Shown here: positions 8,422 through 16,849 of the stretch, piece after piece
Position numbering within the stretch: the stretch's first letter is position 1
Layout: each line of letters starts with the position of its first letter
NCBI RefSeq assembly: GCF_900108315.1
Contig: NZ_FNVB01000012.1
Coordinates: 1-64,000 of the forward strand
Direction of reading: 5' to 3'
Source: Saccharopolyspora kobensis
GTDB lineage: Bacteria > Actinomycetota > Actinomycetes > Mycobacteriales > Pseudonocardiaceae
DNA: 64,000 bases
Notes under the pieces: generated by a model
What the model saw: the letters and a program-made list of their open reading frames with translations, nothing else
What the model was told of the DNA's origin: nothing
The model's database searches: none
Made by a program: the position numbers and the translations under genes

Positions 8422-9569
8422 CACTGGCCTCCCAGCAGCGGCGGGACGGAGGGCGTCGGCGCGGAGCCGGGCACCGGCAGCGGGAGCGGTGGCAGCGGCG
8501 GGGCCGGTGGTGGCGGCCGCAGGCCCGACTGGCCGGCGTCGCTGAGGCCGGGGATCGGGATCAGCGGGCCGGAGGAGCGCGAGAGGTTCTCCACGATGCT
8601 GCTCAGGTCCAGGTCGAAGCGCACGTCGGCGTTGACGAAGTCGCCCTTGAGCGGCTTCATCGCGTACTCCGGGAACGGGTAGGTGGCCAGGAAGCCGATC
8701 GCGTCCGGCAGCGCGTCACCGGTGTCGGCGAGCTTCTGCAGCGTGGGCGCGAGCGCGTGCAGGTCGGCGAGCATGTCGTCCCTGCTGCGGTTGACGGTGT
8801 CGACCGCGACACCGGAGAGCCGGTCCAGCGACTCCAGCATCGACACCAGCTGACCGCGCTGCTCGTTGAGCACCTGCAGCCCCGGCCCGATGTCGTCGAG
8901 CGCGGCCGAGACGGTGCCGGTCTGCTCGCGCAACGTCGTGGACAACCGGCCGAGTCCGTCGATGGCGCGGGTGATGTCCTCCCGCTGACCGTCCAACCTG
9001 GACACCGTCTCGTCCAGGTTCGCCAGCAGCGAGCGGATTTCCGCCTCGTTGCCGGTGAAGACCTTGTTCATCTCCCGCACGATGTCCTGCAGCTGCGCCA
9101 CTCCGCCGCCGTTGAGCAGCATCGACAGCGCGCCGAGCACCTCCTCGATCTGCGGGTTGCGGTTGGTGCGCTCGATCGGGATCACCGCGCCGTCGGCGAG
9201 CTCGTCGGACGCGGGCTGCGCGGGGGCGGCCAGCTCGATGAACTTCTCCCCCAGCAGGCTGGACTGCCGCAGCCGGGCGTCGGCGTTGGCGGGCAGCCGG
9301 ACGTCACCGTTGACCGACATCGACACCAGCGCCGTGGTGTTGTCCGGGCCGAGCTCGATGCGCTCGACCCGGCCGACCGGCACGTCGTTGACCTTCACGC
9401 TGGACTGCGGCACGAGGTCGAGCACGTCGGCGAACTGCGCGCTGACCCGGTAGGGCCGGTCGCCCAGCTCGGCGCCGCCGGGCAGCGGCGCGTTGTAGAG
9501 CCCGGTGAACCCGCCCGCCGAGCAGCCGGACACCAGCAGCAGGATCACCACCAACGCACACCGCTTCAT
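8421..9569 (-). CDS. mceE: Mce family lipoprotein E (LprN-type)
   Basis: This 382-residue protein opens with a lipoprotein signal peptide and lipobox LLLVSGC (Cys about residue 15). The Mce domain follows (about 40-120; QSSVKVNDVPVGRVERIELG), then long helices with repeated heptad-like Leu/Val spacing, and a Pro/Leu-rich C-terminal tail. In mce operons the fifth mce gene encodes the lipoprotein, so sequence and position agree. ATG 9569 is chosen because the signal peptide then starts MKRCALVV; an ATG six codons upstream would also work. The 163-nt gap to mceD is the only sizeable one in the operon. Confidence 0.92.
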   Translation of the reverse strand: MKRCALVVILLLVSGCSAGGFTGLYNAPLPGGAELGDRPYRVSAQFADVLDLVPQSSVKVNDVPVGRVERIELGPDNTTALVSMSVNGDVRLPANADARLRQSSLLGEKFIELAAPAQPASDELADGAVIPIERTNRNPQIEEVLGALSMLLNGGGVAQLQDIVREMNKVFTGNEAEIRSLLANLDETVSRLDGQREDITRAIDGLGRLSTTLREQTGTVSAALDDIGPGLQVLNEQRGQLVSMLESLDRLSGVAVDTVNRSRDDMLADLHALAPTLQKLADTGDALPDAIGFLATYPFPEYAMKPLKGDFVNADVRFDLDLSSIVENLSRSSGPLIPIPGLSDAGQSGLRPPPPAPPLPPLPLPVPGSAPTPSVPPLLGGQ

Positions 9570-9732
9570 CGGGAGCCCTTTTCGCATTGGTCGGCCGCGG
9601 CCGCGACGACCGACTGGCCGCGTCTCGGGAGAACATCGCATGCGTCGCAGGCGCATAGCCCGCCCTCGCAGCTCGCACCGCCGCTGAGGTTGCGCCACCC
9701 GCACCGCCACGCTGAACGAGCCTGGAAAATCC
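9570..9732. repeat. Intra-operon spacer holding a degenerate Cys/Ala-type intergenic repeat
   Basis: The mceD-mceE gap carries a G+C-rich stretch (about 9655-9718: CCCGCCCTCGCAGCTCGCAC, then CACCGCCACGCTGAACGAG). It resembles stretches at 45642-45694 and 61600-61660, all ending in (C)AGAACGAGTT or TGAACGAG. No gene is visible. It looks like a decayed repeat. Confidence 0.35.
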
Positions 9733-10932
9733 TCATTGGGAGCCCCCTTCGCGCGAGGCGTCGACGAGCGGCAGCGGCAAGGGCGGGAGTTCACCTTGCT
9801 GGAGGTAGTGCATGGCCTCGCCGATCGACGGCAGGCCGAGCTTGCCGTCGAGCACCGGGGCCAGCTCGTCGCAGGTCTTCTTCAGGTCCTCGGGCACCGG
9901 TTCCGGCAGGCTGTGCTGGATCAGCTTGCACACCATCAGCACCGGCGGGTGGGTGAGCTCGTTGAGGTGCCCGCGCACGGTCACGGTGCCGGAGGCCGCG
10001 TCGTAGGCGTTGATGAAGTTCGTCGCGCCCAGCGGCGCCACGTCGAGCACCTCGCCCAGCGCCTCGCGCTGGTCCACCAAGGCCTGCGTCACGCCGGTCA
10101 GGTTCTCCACGTTGGACGAGAACTGCTCGCGGTTGTCCCGGATGAACGCCGAGACATCGCCCAGCGCCGCCGCCAGCGAGCTCAGCGAGGCGCCCATCTG
10201 GTCCTGCTCGCTCGCCAGGAACCCGGCGACGTCGGCGAGCCTGCCGTTGAACTCCCGGATCTGCCCGTCGCTGGCGGCCAGCGCGGCGGTGAACTCGTTG
10301 AGGTTGTCCACCGTGGCGAACAGGTCGCCCTGGTTGTCCTGCAGGGTTCCGGCCAGGTCGCCGAGCCGCTTGATGGTCGCGTTGAGGTTCTCGCCCTTGC
10401 CGTCCAGCGCCGCGGCCGTGGTGTTGAGCACGTCGGTCAGCGCGCCGGTGCGGTTGGCGCCGTCCGGCCCGAGCGCCTCCGCCAGCGACTTGGCGCTGTT
10501 GTAGAGCTCGTCGAGCTCGGCCGGGGTGGCCGTGCGGTCCTTGTCCAGCACCGCTCCGGTGGCGAGCTCCGGGCCACCGGAGTAGGCCGGGGTGAGCTGC
10601 ACGTACCGGTCGCTGACCAGGCTCGGCGCCACCACCACGGCCTTGACGTCGGCGGGGATCTGCACCTCCCGGTCGACGTGCAGGTCGACGCGGACCACCT
10701 CGCCCTGCGGCACCACCGCGTCGATGCGCCCCACCTCGACGCCGAGCACGCGCACGCTCGACCCGGCGTAGACGCCGACGGCCTTGTCGAAGTAGGCGGT
10801 CAGCTGCTTGCCCGGTTCGCTGAACGCCCACCACAGGCCGGCGCTGACCAGCAGCACCAGCGCGCTGCCGGTGCCGAGCAGCTTGATCAGCGGCGACTTC
10901 CGGCGCGGTTCTTCCTCGTCCGGTCTGGACAT
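9733..10932 (-). CDS. mceD: Mce family protein D
   Basis: This 399-residue protein has a charged cytoplasmic N-terminus (MSRPDEEEPRRKSPLIKL), a membrane helix (about 21-35) and the Mce domain (about 45-125; AGSSVRVLGVEVGRIDAVVP). A helical section of about 200 residues follows, then a conserved C-terminal part with FINAYDAASGTVTVRG and two cysteines (CKLIQHS, KKTCDEL). It is a structural subunit of the importer tube. Its start codon overlaps the mceC stop by one base, showing translational coupling. Confidence 0.92.
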   Translation of the reverse strand: MSRPDEEEPRRKSPLIKLLGTGSALVLLVSAGLWWAFSEPGKQLTAYFDKAVGVYAGSSVRVLGVEVGRIDAVVPQGEVVRVDLHVDREVQIPADVKAVVVAPSLVSDRYVQLTPAYSGGPELATGAVLDKDRTATPAELDELYNSAKSLAEALGPDGANRTGALTDVLNTTAAALDGKGENLNATIKRLGDLAGTLQDNQGDLFATVDNLNEFTAALAASDGQIREFNGRLADVAGFLASEQDQMGASLSSLAAALGDVSAFIRDNREQFSSNVENLTGVTQALVDQREALGEVLDVAPLGATNFINAYDAASGTVTVRGHLNELTHPPVLMVCKLIQHSLPEPVPEDLKKTCDELAPVLDGKLGLPSIGEAMHYLQQGELPPLPLPLVDASREGGSQ

Positions 10933-11948
10933 CAGTCACCTCCGACTGGTCGGCTCGGCACCGGGAGCTCGCAGGAGGTCGTGTTCGTCTGCAGCGGCCC
11001 GGCGTTGATCGGGGGCGGGAACAGCCCGCAGATGTAGCCGTCGAACCAGCGCCCGTTTCCGACGGTGTTGTTGAAACCGCGCACGTAAGGCGCCATCGCC
11101 TCGATGGTGCGGCCCAGGTTGTCCTGGTTGCGCTGCAGCATCTCGGTCAGCTGATTCAGCTGGTCCAGCGTCGGCCCCAGCTGTGCCTGGTTGTCGGCGA
11201 CCAGGCCGCGCAGCTCGTCGGAGAGCTTCTGCGTGCCGCTCAGCAGCGAGGAGATCGCGCTGCGGCGCTGCTGCAGCTCGGTCAGCAGGAGGTTGCCGTC
11301 GGCGATCAGCCGCTGCACCTGCTCGTCGCGGTCGGCGACGATCCGGCTGACTCCGCTGGTGTTGCGCAGCAGTTCGCTGAGCTGCTGGTCGCGCGAGGAG
11401 ATCGTCTGCGACAGCGCGGAGAGCCCGTCGACGGCCTCCCCGAAGTGCTCCGGCGCACCGCGGAAGGTGTCGGCCAGCACCCGGAAGCTCTGCGCGAGCT
11501 GCTCGCCGTCGACCTCCTCGGCGGTGCGGGTGAGCTGGTCGAGCGCGTCGGGGATGTCGAACGGCGCGGCGGTGCGCTCCACCGGGATCGGCTCGGACAG
11601 CTCCTGCTCGCCCTCCGGTTGCAGCGCCAGGAACTTCTCGCCGAGCAGCGTCTTGATCTCGATCCCGGCTCGGCTGCGATCGCCCACCTCGGCTTCGTCG
11701 ACGCGGAAGGACACCAGCACCCGGTTGCCCTCCAGCGACACGTCGGTGACCTCGCCGCTGCGGATGCCCGCGATGCGCACGTCGTTCCCGGCGGCCAGCC
11801 CGGCCGATTCGGTGAAGTAGGCCTGGTAGGTGCTGCCGCCGAGCACCGGCAGGTCCTTGGCGAAGAACGCGCCGCTCGTGACGAGCACCAGCAGCACGAT
11901 CGTCACCACCCCGACGACCGCCTGGTTCCGCTCCCGCAACGGTTTCAC
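10932..11948 (-). CDS. mceC: Mce family protein C
   Basis: This 338-residue protein has a membrane helix (about 14-34) and the Mce domain (about 40-120; GNDVRIAGIRSGEVTDVSLE). An extended coiled region follows, then the Mce C-terminal signature FNNTVGNGRWFDGYICGLFP. GTG 11948 (VKPLRERNQ) is preferred over the longer frame because it overlaps the mceB stop codon as GTGA and begins just before the membrane helix. It is a subunit of the sterol importer. Confidence 0.92.
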   Translation of the reverse strand: MKPLRERNQAVVGVVTIVLLVLVTSGAFFAKDLPVLGGSTYQAYFTESAGLAAGNDVRIAGIRSGEVTDVSLEGNRVLVSFRVDEAEVGDRSRAGIEIKTLLGEKFLALQPEGEQELSEPIPVERTAAPFDIPDALDQLTRTAEEVDGEQLAQSFRVLADTFRGAPEHFGEAVDGLSALSQTISSRDQQLSELLRNTSGVSRIVADRDEQVQRLIADGNLLLTELQQRRSAISSLLSGTQKLSDELRGLVADNQAQLGPTLDQLNQLTEMLQRNQDNLGRTIEAMAPYVRGFNNTVGNGRWFDGYICGLFPPPINAGPLQTNTTSCELPVPSRPVGGD

Positions 11949-12979
11949 GACTGGCACCTCTCCGGCATCTCCGACGGCGGCGCGGGCAGGATCGGGATCT
12001 TGATGTTGAGGTCGGAGATCCCGACGGTGCCCGACATCCGGCACAGGTAGAAGTTGAACCAGCTCCCGTAGCTCACCGTCCGCGTCAGCGCGTTCAGCCG
12101 CTCGGGCACGGTCTGCAGGTCGTGCTCCAGCTTGGGCATCTCGGCGTTGAGCACGGTGGTGAACCGCTGGAGCTCGGCGATGTTGCGCTGCAGCGGTTCC
12201 CGGCCCTCGGCGAGCAGATCGCCGGTGGTGCCGGCCAGCTCGTCGAGCGCCGCGACCGCCTCGCCGACCGGCTTGCGCTGCTCGGCGAGCCCGCTGGTGA
12301 GCTGCTGCAGCGAGGTGATCAGCTCGCCCAGCTGCGGGCCGCGCGCGTTGACCGCGCCGACCGCGGTGTTGAGGTTGTCGATCACCTGGCCGATCACCTC
12401 GTCCTTGCGGGCGAGCGTGGTGGTCAGCGACGCGGTGTGCGCGAGCAGGCTGTCCACGGTGCCCGCTTCGCCCTGCAGCACCTGGACGAGTTCGCCGGAG
12501 AGCTGGTTGACGTCCTCCGGCGAGAGCGCTTGGAACAGCGGCTTGAAGCCGTTGAACAGCGCGGTGAGGTTCAGCGCCGGGTGGGTGCGCTCCAGCGGGA
12601 TCTCGCCGCCCGGCGGCAGCACCTCGTCGCCCTCCCCGATGGGCGCGTCCAGCGCGAGGTAGCGCTGCCCGGCGAGGTTGCGGTACTTCACCGTCGCCGA
12701 GGCGTCCACCGGCAGCCGGCGGTGCGCGTCGACGTCGAAGCTCACCAGCGCGTGCTTGCCGTCGACGACCTCCAGCCCGGTGATCCGCCCGACCTTGACG
12801 CCGGCCATCCGCACGTCGTCACCGAGGTTGAGCCCGGAGGCGTCGGCGAACCGCGCGGTGTAGTCGCTGGACGTGCTGGACGTCGACGCCCCGATGGTCA
12901 TCGCCAGCACGCCGGTCAGCACCACCGTGACCAGCGCGAACAGCGACAGCTTGAGCAGCGGCGCAGTGATCGACCTCAT
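11945..12979 (-). CDS. mceB: Mce family protein B
   Basis: This 344-residue protein has an N-terminal membrane helix (LLKLSLFALVTVVLTGVLAM) and the Mce domain (about 40-120; GDDVRMAGVKVGRITGLEVV). A long helical stretch follows, ending in SYGSWFNFYLCRMSGTVGIS, a tail typical of MceB/C. ATG 12979 overlaps the mceA stop. The longer upstream frame only reads back through mceA. It is a subunit of the sterol importer. Confidence 0.92.
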   Translation of the reverse strand: MRSITAPLLKLSLFALVTVVLTGVLAMTIGASTSSTSSDYTARFADASGLNLGDDVRMAGVKVGRITGLEVVDGKHALVSFDVDAHRRLPVDASATVKYRNLAGQRYLALDAPIGEGDEVLPPGGEIPLERTHPALNLTALFNGFKPLFQALSPEDVNQLSGELVQVLQGEAGTVDSLLAHTASLTTTLARKDEVIGQVIDNLNTAVGAVNARGPQLGELITSLQQLTSGLAEQRKPVGEAVAALDELAGTTGDLLAEGREPLQRNIAELQRFTTVLNAEMPKLEHDLQTVPERLNALTRTVSYGSWFNFYLCRMSGTVGISDLNIKIPILPAPPSEMPERCQS

Positions 12980-14298
12980 CTCACCTCCACCTCGGCCCCG
13001 CGGTAGACCGGCCCGACCAGCAGCCCGCTCCACCCCGGCACGTCCTCGCGGGCGACGCCGAGCTGCGGGGCGAGCAGCGTCGAGAGCAGCTCGCGCTCGG
13101 CCGGTGCGTTGGCCACCGACTGCGGTGCGGTCGACGCCGGGGCCGCCCACGGGAACACCTCATCGCGGTCGCGCGGCGGTTCCGGGAACGTCGAGCCGTC
13201 CTCCACCGGCCCGCCCGGCGGGTACTGCGGGAAGGTGTCCGGCGGTTCGACCCACGGGTAGCAGCGCGGCCCCCGCTGGTCCAGGTACTTCGGGTCGTCG
13301 ACCCCGGGCAGGTACTTGCCGCGGCTGCCGGTGATCTCGATGGTGAACTTGGCGATCTCCGGGTTCTCGGTGCCCTTGCCGAAGGACGCCTCGGCCGTCG
13401 GGATGGAGTCGGCGAACTGCTTGAGCATGCACGGGTACTGCGGCGAGTACTCGGCCAGCAGCTCCAACGTGGACCGCGAGCTGCTGGTCAGGTTGATCAG
13501 GTTGTCCTTGTTCAGCGCCAGGAACCGGTCGAGGCTCTCGGCGCTGGTGGTGACGCTGCCGATCATGTGCTGCAGCTGGGTGCGCTGCTCGGCCAGCGTC
13601 CGGCTGGTGGTGGTCAGGTCGCCCAGCGCCTGCGCCAGATCCGGCACCGCCTCGTGGTAGGTGTCGGCCACGTCGTCGATGCGGGCGATGACCGACTCCA
13701 GCTTCGGCAGCGACGGGTTGAGCTGCTCCAGGTAGCTGTCCAGCTGCACCAGCGTGTCGCCCAGCTGCTCGCCGCGACCGTCCAGCGCCTGCGACACCGC
13801 GGTCAGCGTCGTGGACAGCTTCTCCGGCTGCACCGCCTGCAGCACCGGCATCAGCTCGTCGAGCACCTTCTCGACCTCGATGGCCGAGCTGCTGCGGTCC
13901 TGCGGGATCACATCGCCGTCGGCCAGCGCCTGCGAACCGCCGCCTGCCGGGATCTGCAGCGCGACGTAGCGCTCGCCGAACAGCGTCTTGGGCAGCAGCC
14001 GCGCCGAGGAGCCCGCCGGGATCAGCTCGGCCTGGTCGGGTTTCAGCGCCAGCTCCAGCACGGCGTGGTCGCCGACCGCGCGCACGTCGCGGACCTCGCC
14101 GACCACCACACCGCGCGCCTTGACGTCGGCGCCGACGCGCATCTGGTTGCCGATCCGGTCGGTCTCCAGGCTCACCGCCACCACCGGCGTGAACGCCTTG
14201 CGGTAGACCGCGATGGTGCCCGCGAAGAACATCCCGGCCGCGATCAGGAACGCCACTCCGAGCGCCTGGTAGCGGCGCCTCTTCTCGTCGCCCCTCAT
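12976..14298 (-). CDS. mceA: Mce family protein A
   Basis: This 440-residue protein has a short basic N-terminus (MRGDEKRRRYQ), a membrane helix and the Mce domain (about 40-120; GADVKARGVVVGEVRDVRAV). A helical domain and a long proline/acidic tail follow, the largest among the six Mce proteins here, as is usual for MceA. ATG 14298 overlaps the yrbEB stop by 4 nt. It is a core subunit of the importer; mce4A is needed for cholesterol uptake in M. tuberculosis. Confidence 0.93.
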   Translation of the reverse strand: MRGDEKRRRYQALGVAFLIAAGMFFAGTIAVYRKAFTPVVAVSLETDRIGNQMRVGADVKARGVVVGEVRDVRAVGDHAVLELALKPDQAELIPAGSSARLLPKTLFGERYVALQIPAGGGSQALADGDVIPQDRSSSAIEVEKVLDELMPVLQAVQPEKLSTTLTAVSQALDGRGEQLGDTLVQLDSYLEQLNPSLPKLESVIARIDDVADTYHEAVPDLAQALGDLTTTSRTLAEQRTQLQHMIGSVTTSAESLDRFLALNKDNLINLTSSSRSTLELLAEYSPQYPCMLKQFADSIPTAEASFGKGTENPEIAKFTIEITGSRGKYLPGVDDPKYLDQRGPRCYPWVEPPDTFPQYPPGGPVEDGSTFPEPPRDRDEVFPWAAPASTAPQSVANAPAERELLSTLLAPQLGVAREDVPGWSGLLVGPVYRGAEVEVR

Positions 14299-15149
14299 CC
14301 GGAGATCCGAACCGTCGTGGTGGAGCCCCAGATGGCCAGGCTGAGGAAGAAGTCCAGCACCGAGATCAGCACGATCGAGGTGCGCACCGCGCGGCCCACG
14401 GCCATCCCGACCCCGGCTGGCCCGCCGCGCGCGGTGTAGCCGTAGTAGCAGTGCGTCAGGATCACCGCGATGCTGAACACGATCACCTTCCCGAAGGACC
14501 ACAGCACGTCCTCGGGCGGCAGGAACAGGTGGAAGTAGTGGTCGTAGGTGCCCGCGGACTGGCCGTAGAACCACACGGTGATCTGCCGGGAGGCGAAGTA
14601 GGAGCCCAGCAGCCCCACCACGTACAGCGGGATCACCGCGGTCACCCCGGCGATCACCCGGCTGGTCACCAGGTACGGCACGGTCCGCACGCCCATCACC
14701 TCCAGCGCGTCGATCTCGTCGGAGATCCGCATCGCGCCCAGCTGCGCGGTGAACCCGCAGCCCACGGTCGCCGACAGCGCCAGGCCCGCGGCCAGCGGCG
14801 CCACCTCGCGGGTGTCGAAGTAGGCGGCGATGAAGCCGGTCAGGGCCGAGGTGCCCAGCTGGTCCAGCGAGGAGTAGCCCTGCAGACCGACCACCGCGCC
14901 GGTGGCCACGGTCATGCCGATCATCACGCCGAGCGTGCCGCCGATGACGGCCAGCGCCCCGCTGCCGAACACCACCTCGGTCAGCAGCCGCGCGGTCTCC
15001 CGCGAGTAGCGGCGCAGCGTGACCGGGGCCAGCGCGAGGGCGCGCAGGTAGAACGAGAGCTGCCAGCCCAGGCCCGCGAGTGCGTCCCCGGGCCCGCGCA
15101 GGAACCGGTGGCGCGCCGGGGAGGCGGCGACCGGATCGACGACGGCCAT
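14295..15149 (-). CDS. yrbEB: YrbE/MlaE-type ABC permease B
   Basis: This 284-residue integral membrane protein of the MlaE permease family has about five or six hydrophobic segments. It carries the conserved central stretch GCGFTAQLGAMRISDEIDAL with EVMGVRTVPYLV, the EExDAL-like loop that contacts the ATPase. With YrbEA it forms the inner-membrane core that feeds the Mce tube. The ATPase (MceG) is usually encoded elsewhere and is absent from this window. It starts 4 nt after yrbEA ends. Confidence 0.93.
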   Translation of the reverse strand: MAVVDPVAASPARHRFLRGPGDALAGLGWQLSFYLRALALAPVTLRRYSRETARLLTEVVFGSGALAVIGGTLGVMIGMTVATGAVVGLQGYSSLDQLGTSALTGFIAAYFDTREVAPLAAGLALSATVGCGFTAQLGAMRISDEIDALEVMGVRTVPYLVTSRVIAGVTAVIPLYVVGLLGSYFASRQITVWFYGQSAGTYDHYFHLFLPPEDVLWSFGKVIVFSIAVILTHCYYGYTARGGPAGVGMAVGRAVRTSIVLISVLDFFLSLAIWGSTTTVRISG

Positions 15150-15153
15150 CGGC

Positions 15154-15933
15154 TCACAACCCCTTCGGTGGCACGAGTTGCAGGTAGATCCCGGTGAGCA
15201 CCAGGTTGATCAGGAACAGCAGCAGGAAGGTGATCACCACCGCCTGGTTGACCGCGTCGCCCACGCCCTTGGGACCGCCCGCCGGATTGAGCCCCCGGTA
15301 GGCGGCGACGACCCCGGCCACGAACCCGTACAGCAGCGCCTTGAACTCGCTGATCCACAGGTCCGGCAGCTGCGCGAGTGCGTTGAAGCTGGCCAGGTAG
15401 GCGCCCGGGGTGCCGCCCTGCAGGACCACGTTGAAGAAGTAGCCGCCCATCACGCCGACGACGCTGACCATCCCGTTGAGCAGCAGCGCGACCAGCATCG
15501 CGCCGACCACCCTGGGCACGATCAGCCGGTGGATCGGCGAGACGCCGAGCACCTGCATCGCGTCGATCTCCTCGCGGATGGTGCGGGCCCCGATGTCCGC
15601 GCACACCGCCGAGCCGCCGGCCCCGGCCACCAGCAGCGCGGTGATCAGCGGGCTGGCCTGCTGGAGGATGGCCAGCGCGCTGGCCGCGCCGGTGAACGAC
15701 TGCGCCCCGATCTGCTGGGTCAGCGAGCCGAGCTGCATCGCGATGACCGCGCCGAACGGGATGGCCACCAGCGCGGTCGGCAGGATCGTCACGCTGGCGA
15801 AGAACCACGCCTGCTGGATGCACTCCCGGACCTGGAAGGGCCGCCGCGGCATGGCCCGCAGCACCTCCCATGCCAGCGTGGCCATCCGCCCGACCTGGAC
15901 GAACGCGCCCGCGCCAGCGCTGCGCACCGCCAT
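15154..15933 (-). CDS. yrbEA: YrbE/MlaE-type ABC permease A
   Basis: This 259-residue MlaE-family permease has the signature SAVCADIGARTIREEIDAMQ, followed by VLGVSPIHRLIVPRVVG, and several long hydrophobic helices. ATG 15933 is set by a strong ribosome site (GGGAGGTGACCAG). The frame stays open 36 codons further, but only by reading through the palindrome at 16007-16050 (peptide ISIEI), which is not protein-like. It is the first importer gene of the operon; the upstream SDR-ALDH-SDR genes run in the same direction. Confidence 0.93.
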   Translation of the reverse strand: MAVRSAGAGAFVQVGRMATLAWEVLRAMPRRPFQVRECIQQAWFFASVTILPTALVAIPFGAVIAMQLGSLTQQIGAQSFTGAASALAILQQASPLITALLVAGAGGSAVCADIGARTIREEIDAMQVLGVSPIHRLIVPRVVGAMLVALLLNGMVSVVGVMGGYFFNVVLQGGTPGAYLASFNALAQLPDLWISEFKALLYGFVAGVVAAYRGLNPAGGPKGVGDAVNQAVVITFLLLFLINLVLTGIYLQLVPPKGL

Positions 15934-16006
15934 CTGGTCACCTCCCGATCCGCGTTGATCCGGGACCCGCACGCCGCCCCGGACCAGCTCCGGCGCGCTG
16001 TTCTCC

Positions 16007-16050
16007 GCAATTTCAATGGAAATCAGAGGTCTGATTTCCATTGAAATTGC
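16007..16050. repeat. Palindromic repeat, GCAATTTCAATTGAAATC family, copy 1
   Basis: Perfect 21-bp arms separated by 2 nt lie between the SDR at 16102 and yrbEA, two genes on the same strand. Each arm contains a near-palindromic ATTTCAATGGAAAT core. It could attenuate or end transcription inside the operon, or bind a protein. Relatives occur at 23709, 23805, 35550, 53395, 63704 and 63801. Confidence 0.9.
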
Positions 16051-16101
16051 GTCCGGAGATCACCCGGCCGGGCTCCCGGCGGGGTCACTCCCGTGCACCG
16101 C

Positions 16102-16848
16102 TCAGGCGAGCGAGTGCGTTGCCGTCGCACCGCCGTCGGCGACGAACTCCGCGCCGGTGCAGTAGGAACTCTCGTCGCTGGCCAGGAACACCACCAGGTC
16201 CGCGATCTCCGACGGTTGCCCGACCCGGCCGAGCGCGACCCGCTCGCCGACGTGCTCCATCGGCACCGGCCCGCCGACGGCGTCGGGGATCATCTGGGTG
16301 TCGATCGCGCCCGGGTGCACCGAGTTGACCCGGATCCCGCGCTTGCCCAGCTCCATCGCCGCCACCTTCGTCATGCCGCGGATGGCGAACTTGCTCGCCG
16401 AGTAGGCCACCAGCAGCGGCATCCCGCCCAGTCCCTCCACGGAGGACACGTTGATGATGGAGCCGCCGCCGTCGGACATCGCCGGGATCACCTCCCGCAT
16501 GCCCAGGAAGGTGCCGATCTGGTTGACCCGGATCACCCGCTCGTAGTCGGCCAGGCTGGTGTCGGCCAGCTCGGAGAAGTGCAGCACCCCGGCGTTGTTG
16601 ACCAGCACGTCGATCCGGCCCAGCTCGCCCGCCGCGCGCACCGCGTCGACCCAGTCGTCCTCGGAGCTGACGTCCAGGTGCTGGTAGGCGGCGTCCGGGC
16701 CGAGCTCGTCGGCCAGCGCCTTGCCCGCTTCGTCGGCCACATCGGCGATCAGCACCCGCGCGCCCTCTTCGACGAAGCGCCGCGCGGCGGCCGCGCCCTG
16801 CCCGCGTGCCGCGCCGGTGATGATCGCGACCTTTCCCGTCAACCGCAT
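16102..16848 (-). CDS. SDR oxidoreductase, 3-alpha/20-beta-hydroxysteroid dehydrogenase-like
   Basis: This 248-residue classical short-chain dehydrogenase has the cofactor motif TGAARGQG (residues 11-18), NNAG (84-87), catalytic Ser135 or Ser136, Tyr149 and Lys153. The sequence closely follows the mycobacterial 20-beta-hydroxysteroid dehydrogenase Rv2002/FabG3 (GSIINVSSVEG, GIRVNSVHPG, DESSYCTGAEFVADGG). The likely reaction is NAD(H)-dependent oxidation or reduction of a steroid hydroxyl or keto group. It is 1 nt downstream of the aldehyde dehydrogenase stop and precedes the importer genes, so it belongs to the sterol unit. Substrate position is inference. Confidence 0.88.
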   Translation of the reverse strand: MRLTGKVAIITGAARGQGAAAARRFVEEGARVLIADVADEAGKALADELGPDAAYQHLDVSSEDDWVDAVRAAGELGRIDVLVNNAGVLHFSELADTSLADYERVIRVNQIGTFLGMREVIPAMSDGGGSIINVSSVEGLGGMPLLVAYSASKFAIRGMTKVAAMELGKRGIRVNSVHPGAIDTQMIPDAVGGPVPMEHVGERVALGRVGQPSEIADLVVFLASDESSYCTGAEFVADGGATATHSLA

Positions 16849-16849
16849 G

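Noticed and set aside
15934..16041. Longer start of yrbEA through the palindrome (peptide with ISIEI)
   Set aside because: The palindromes happen to read as ISIEI/SMEI peptides in several frames here. The strong ribosome site before ATG 15933 decides the start.
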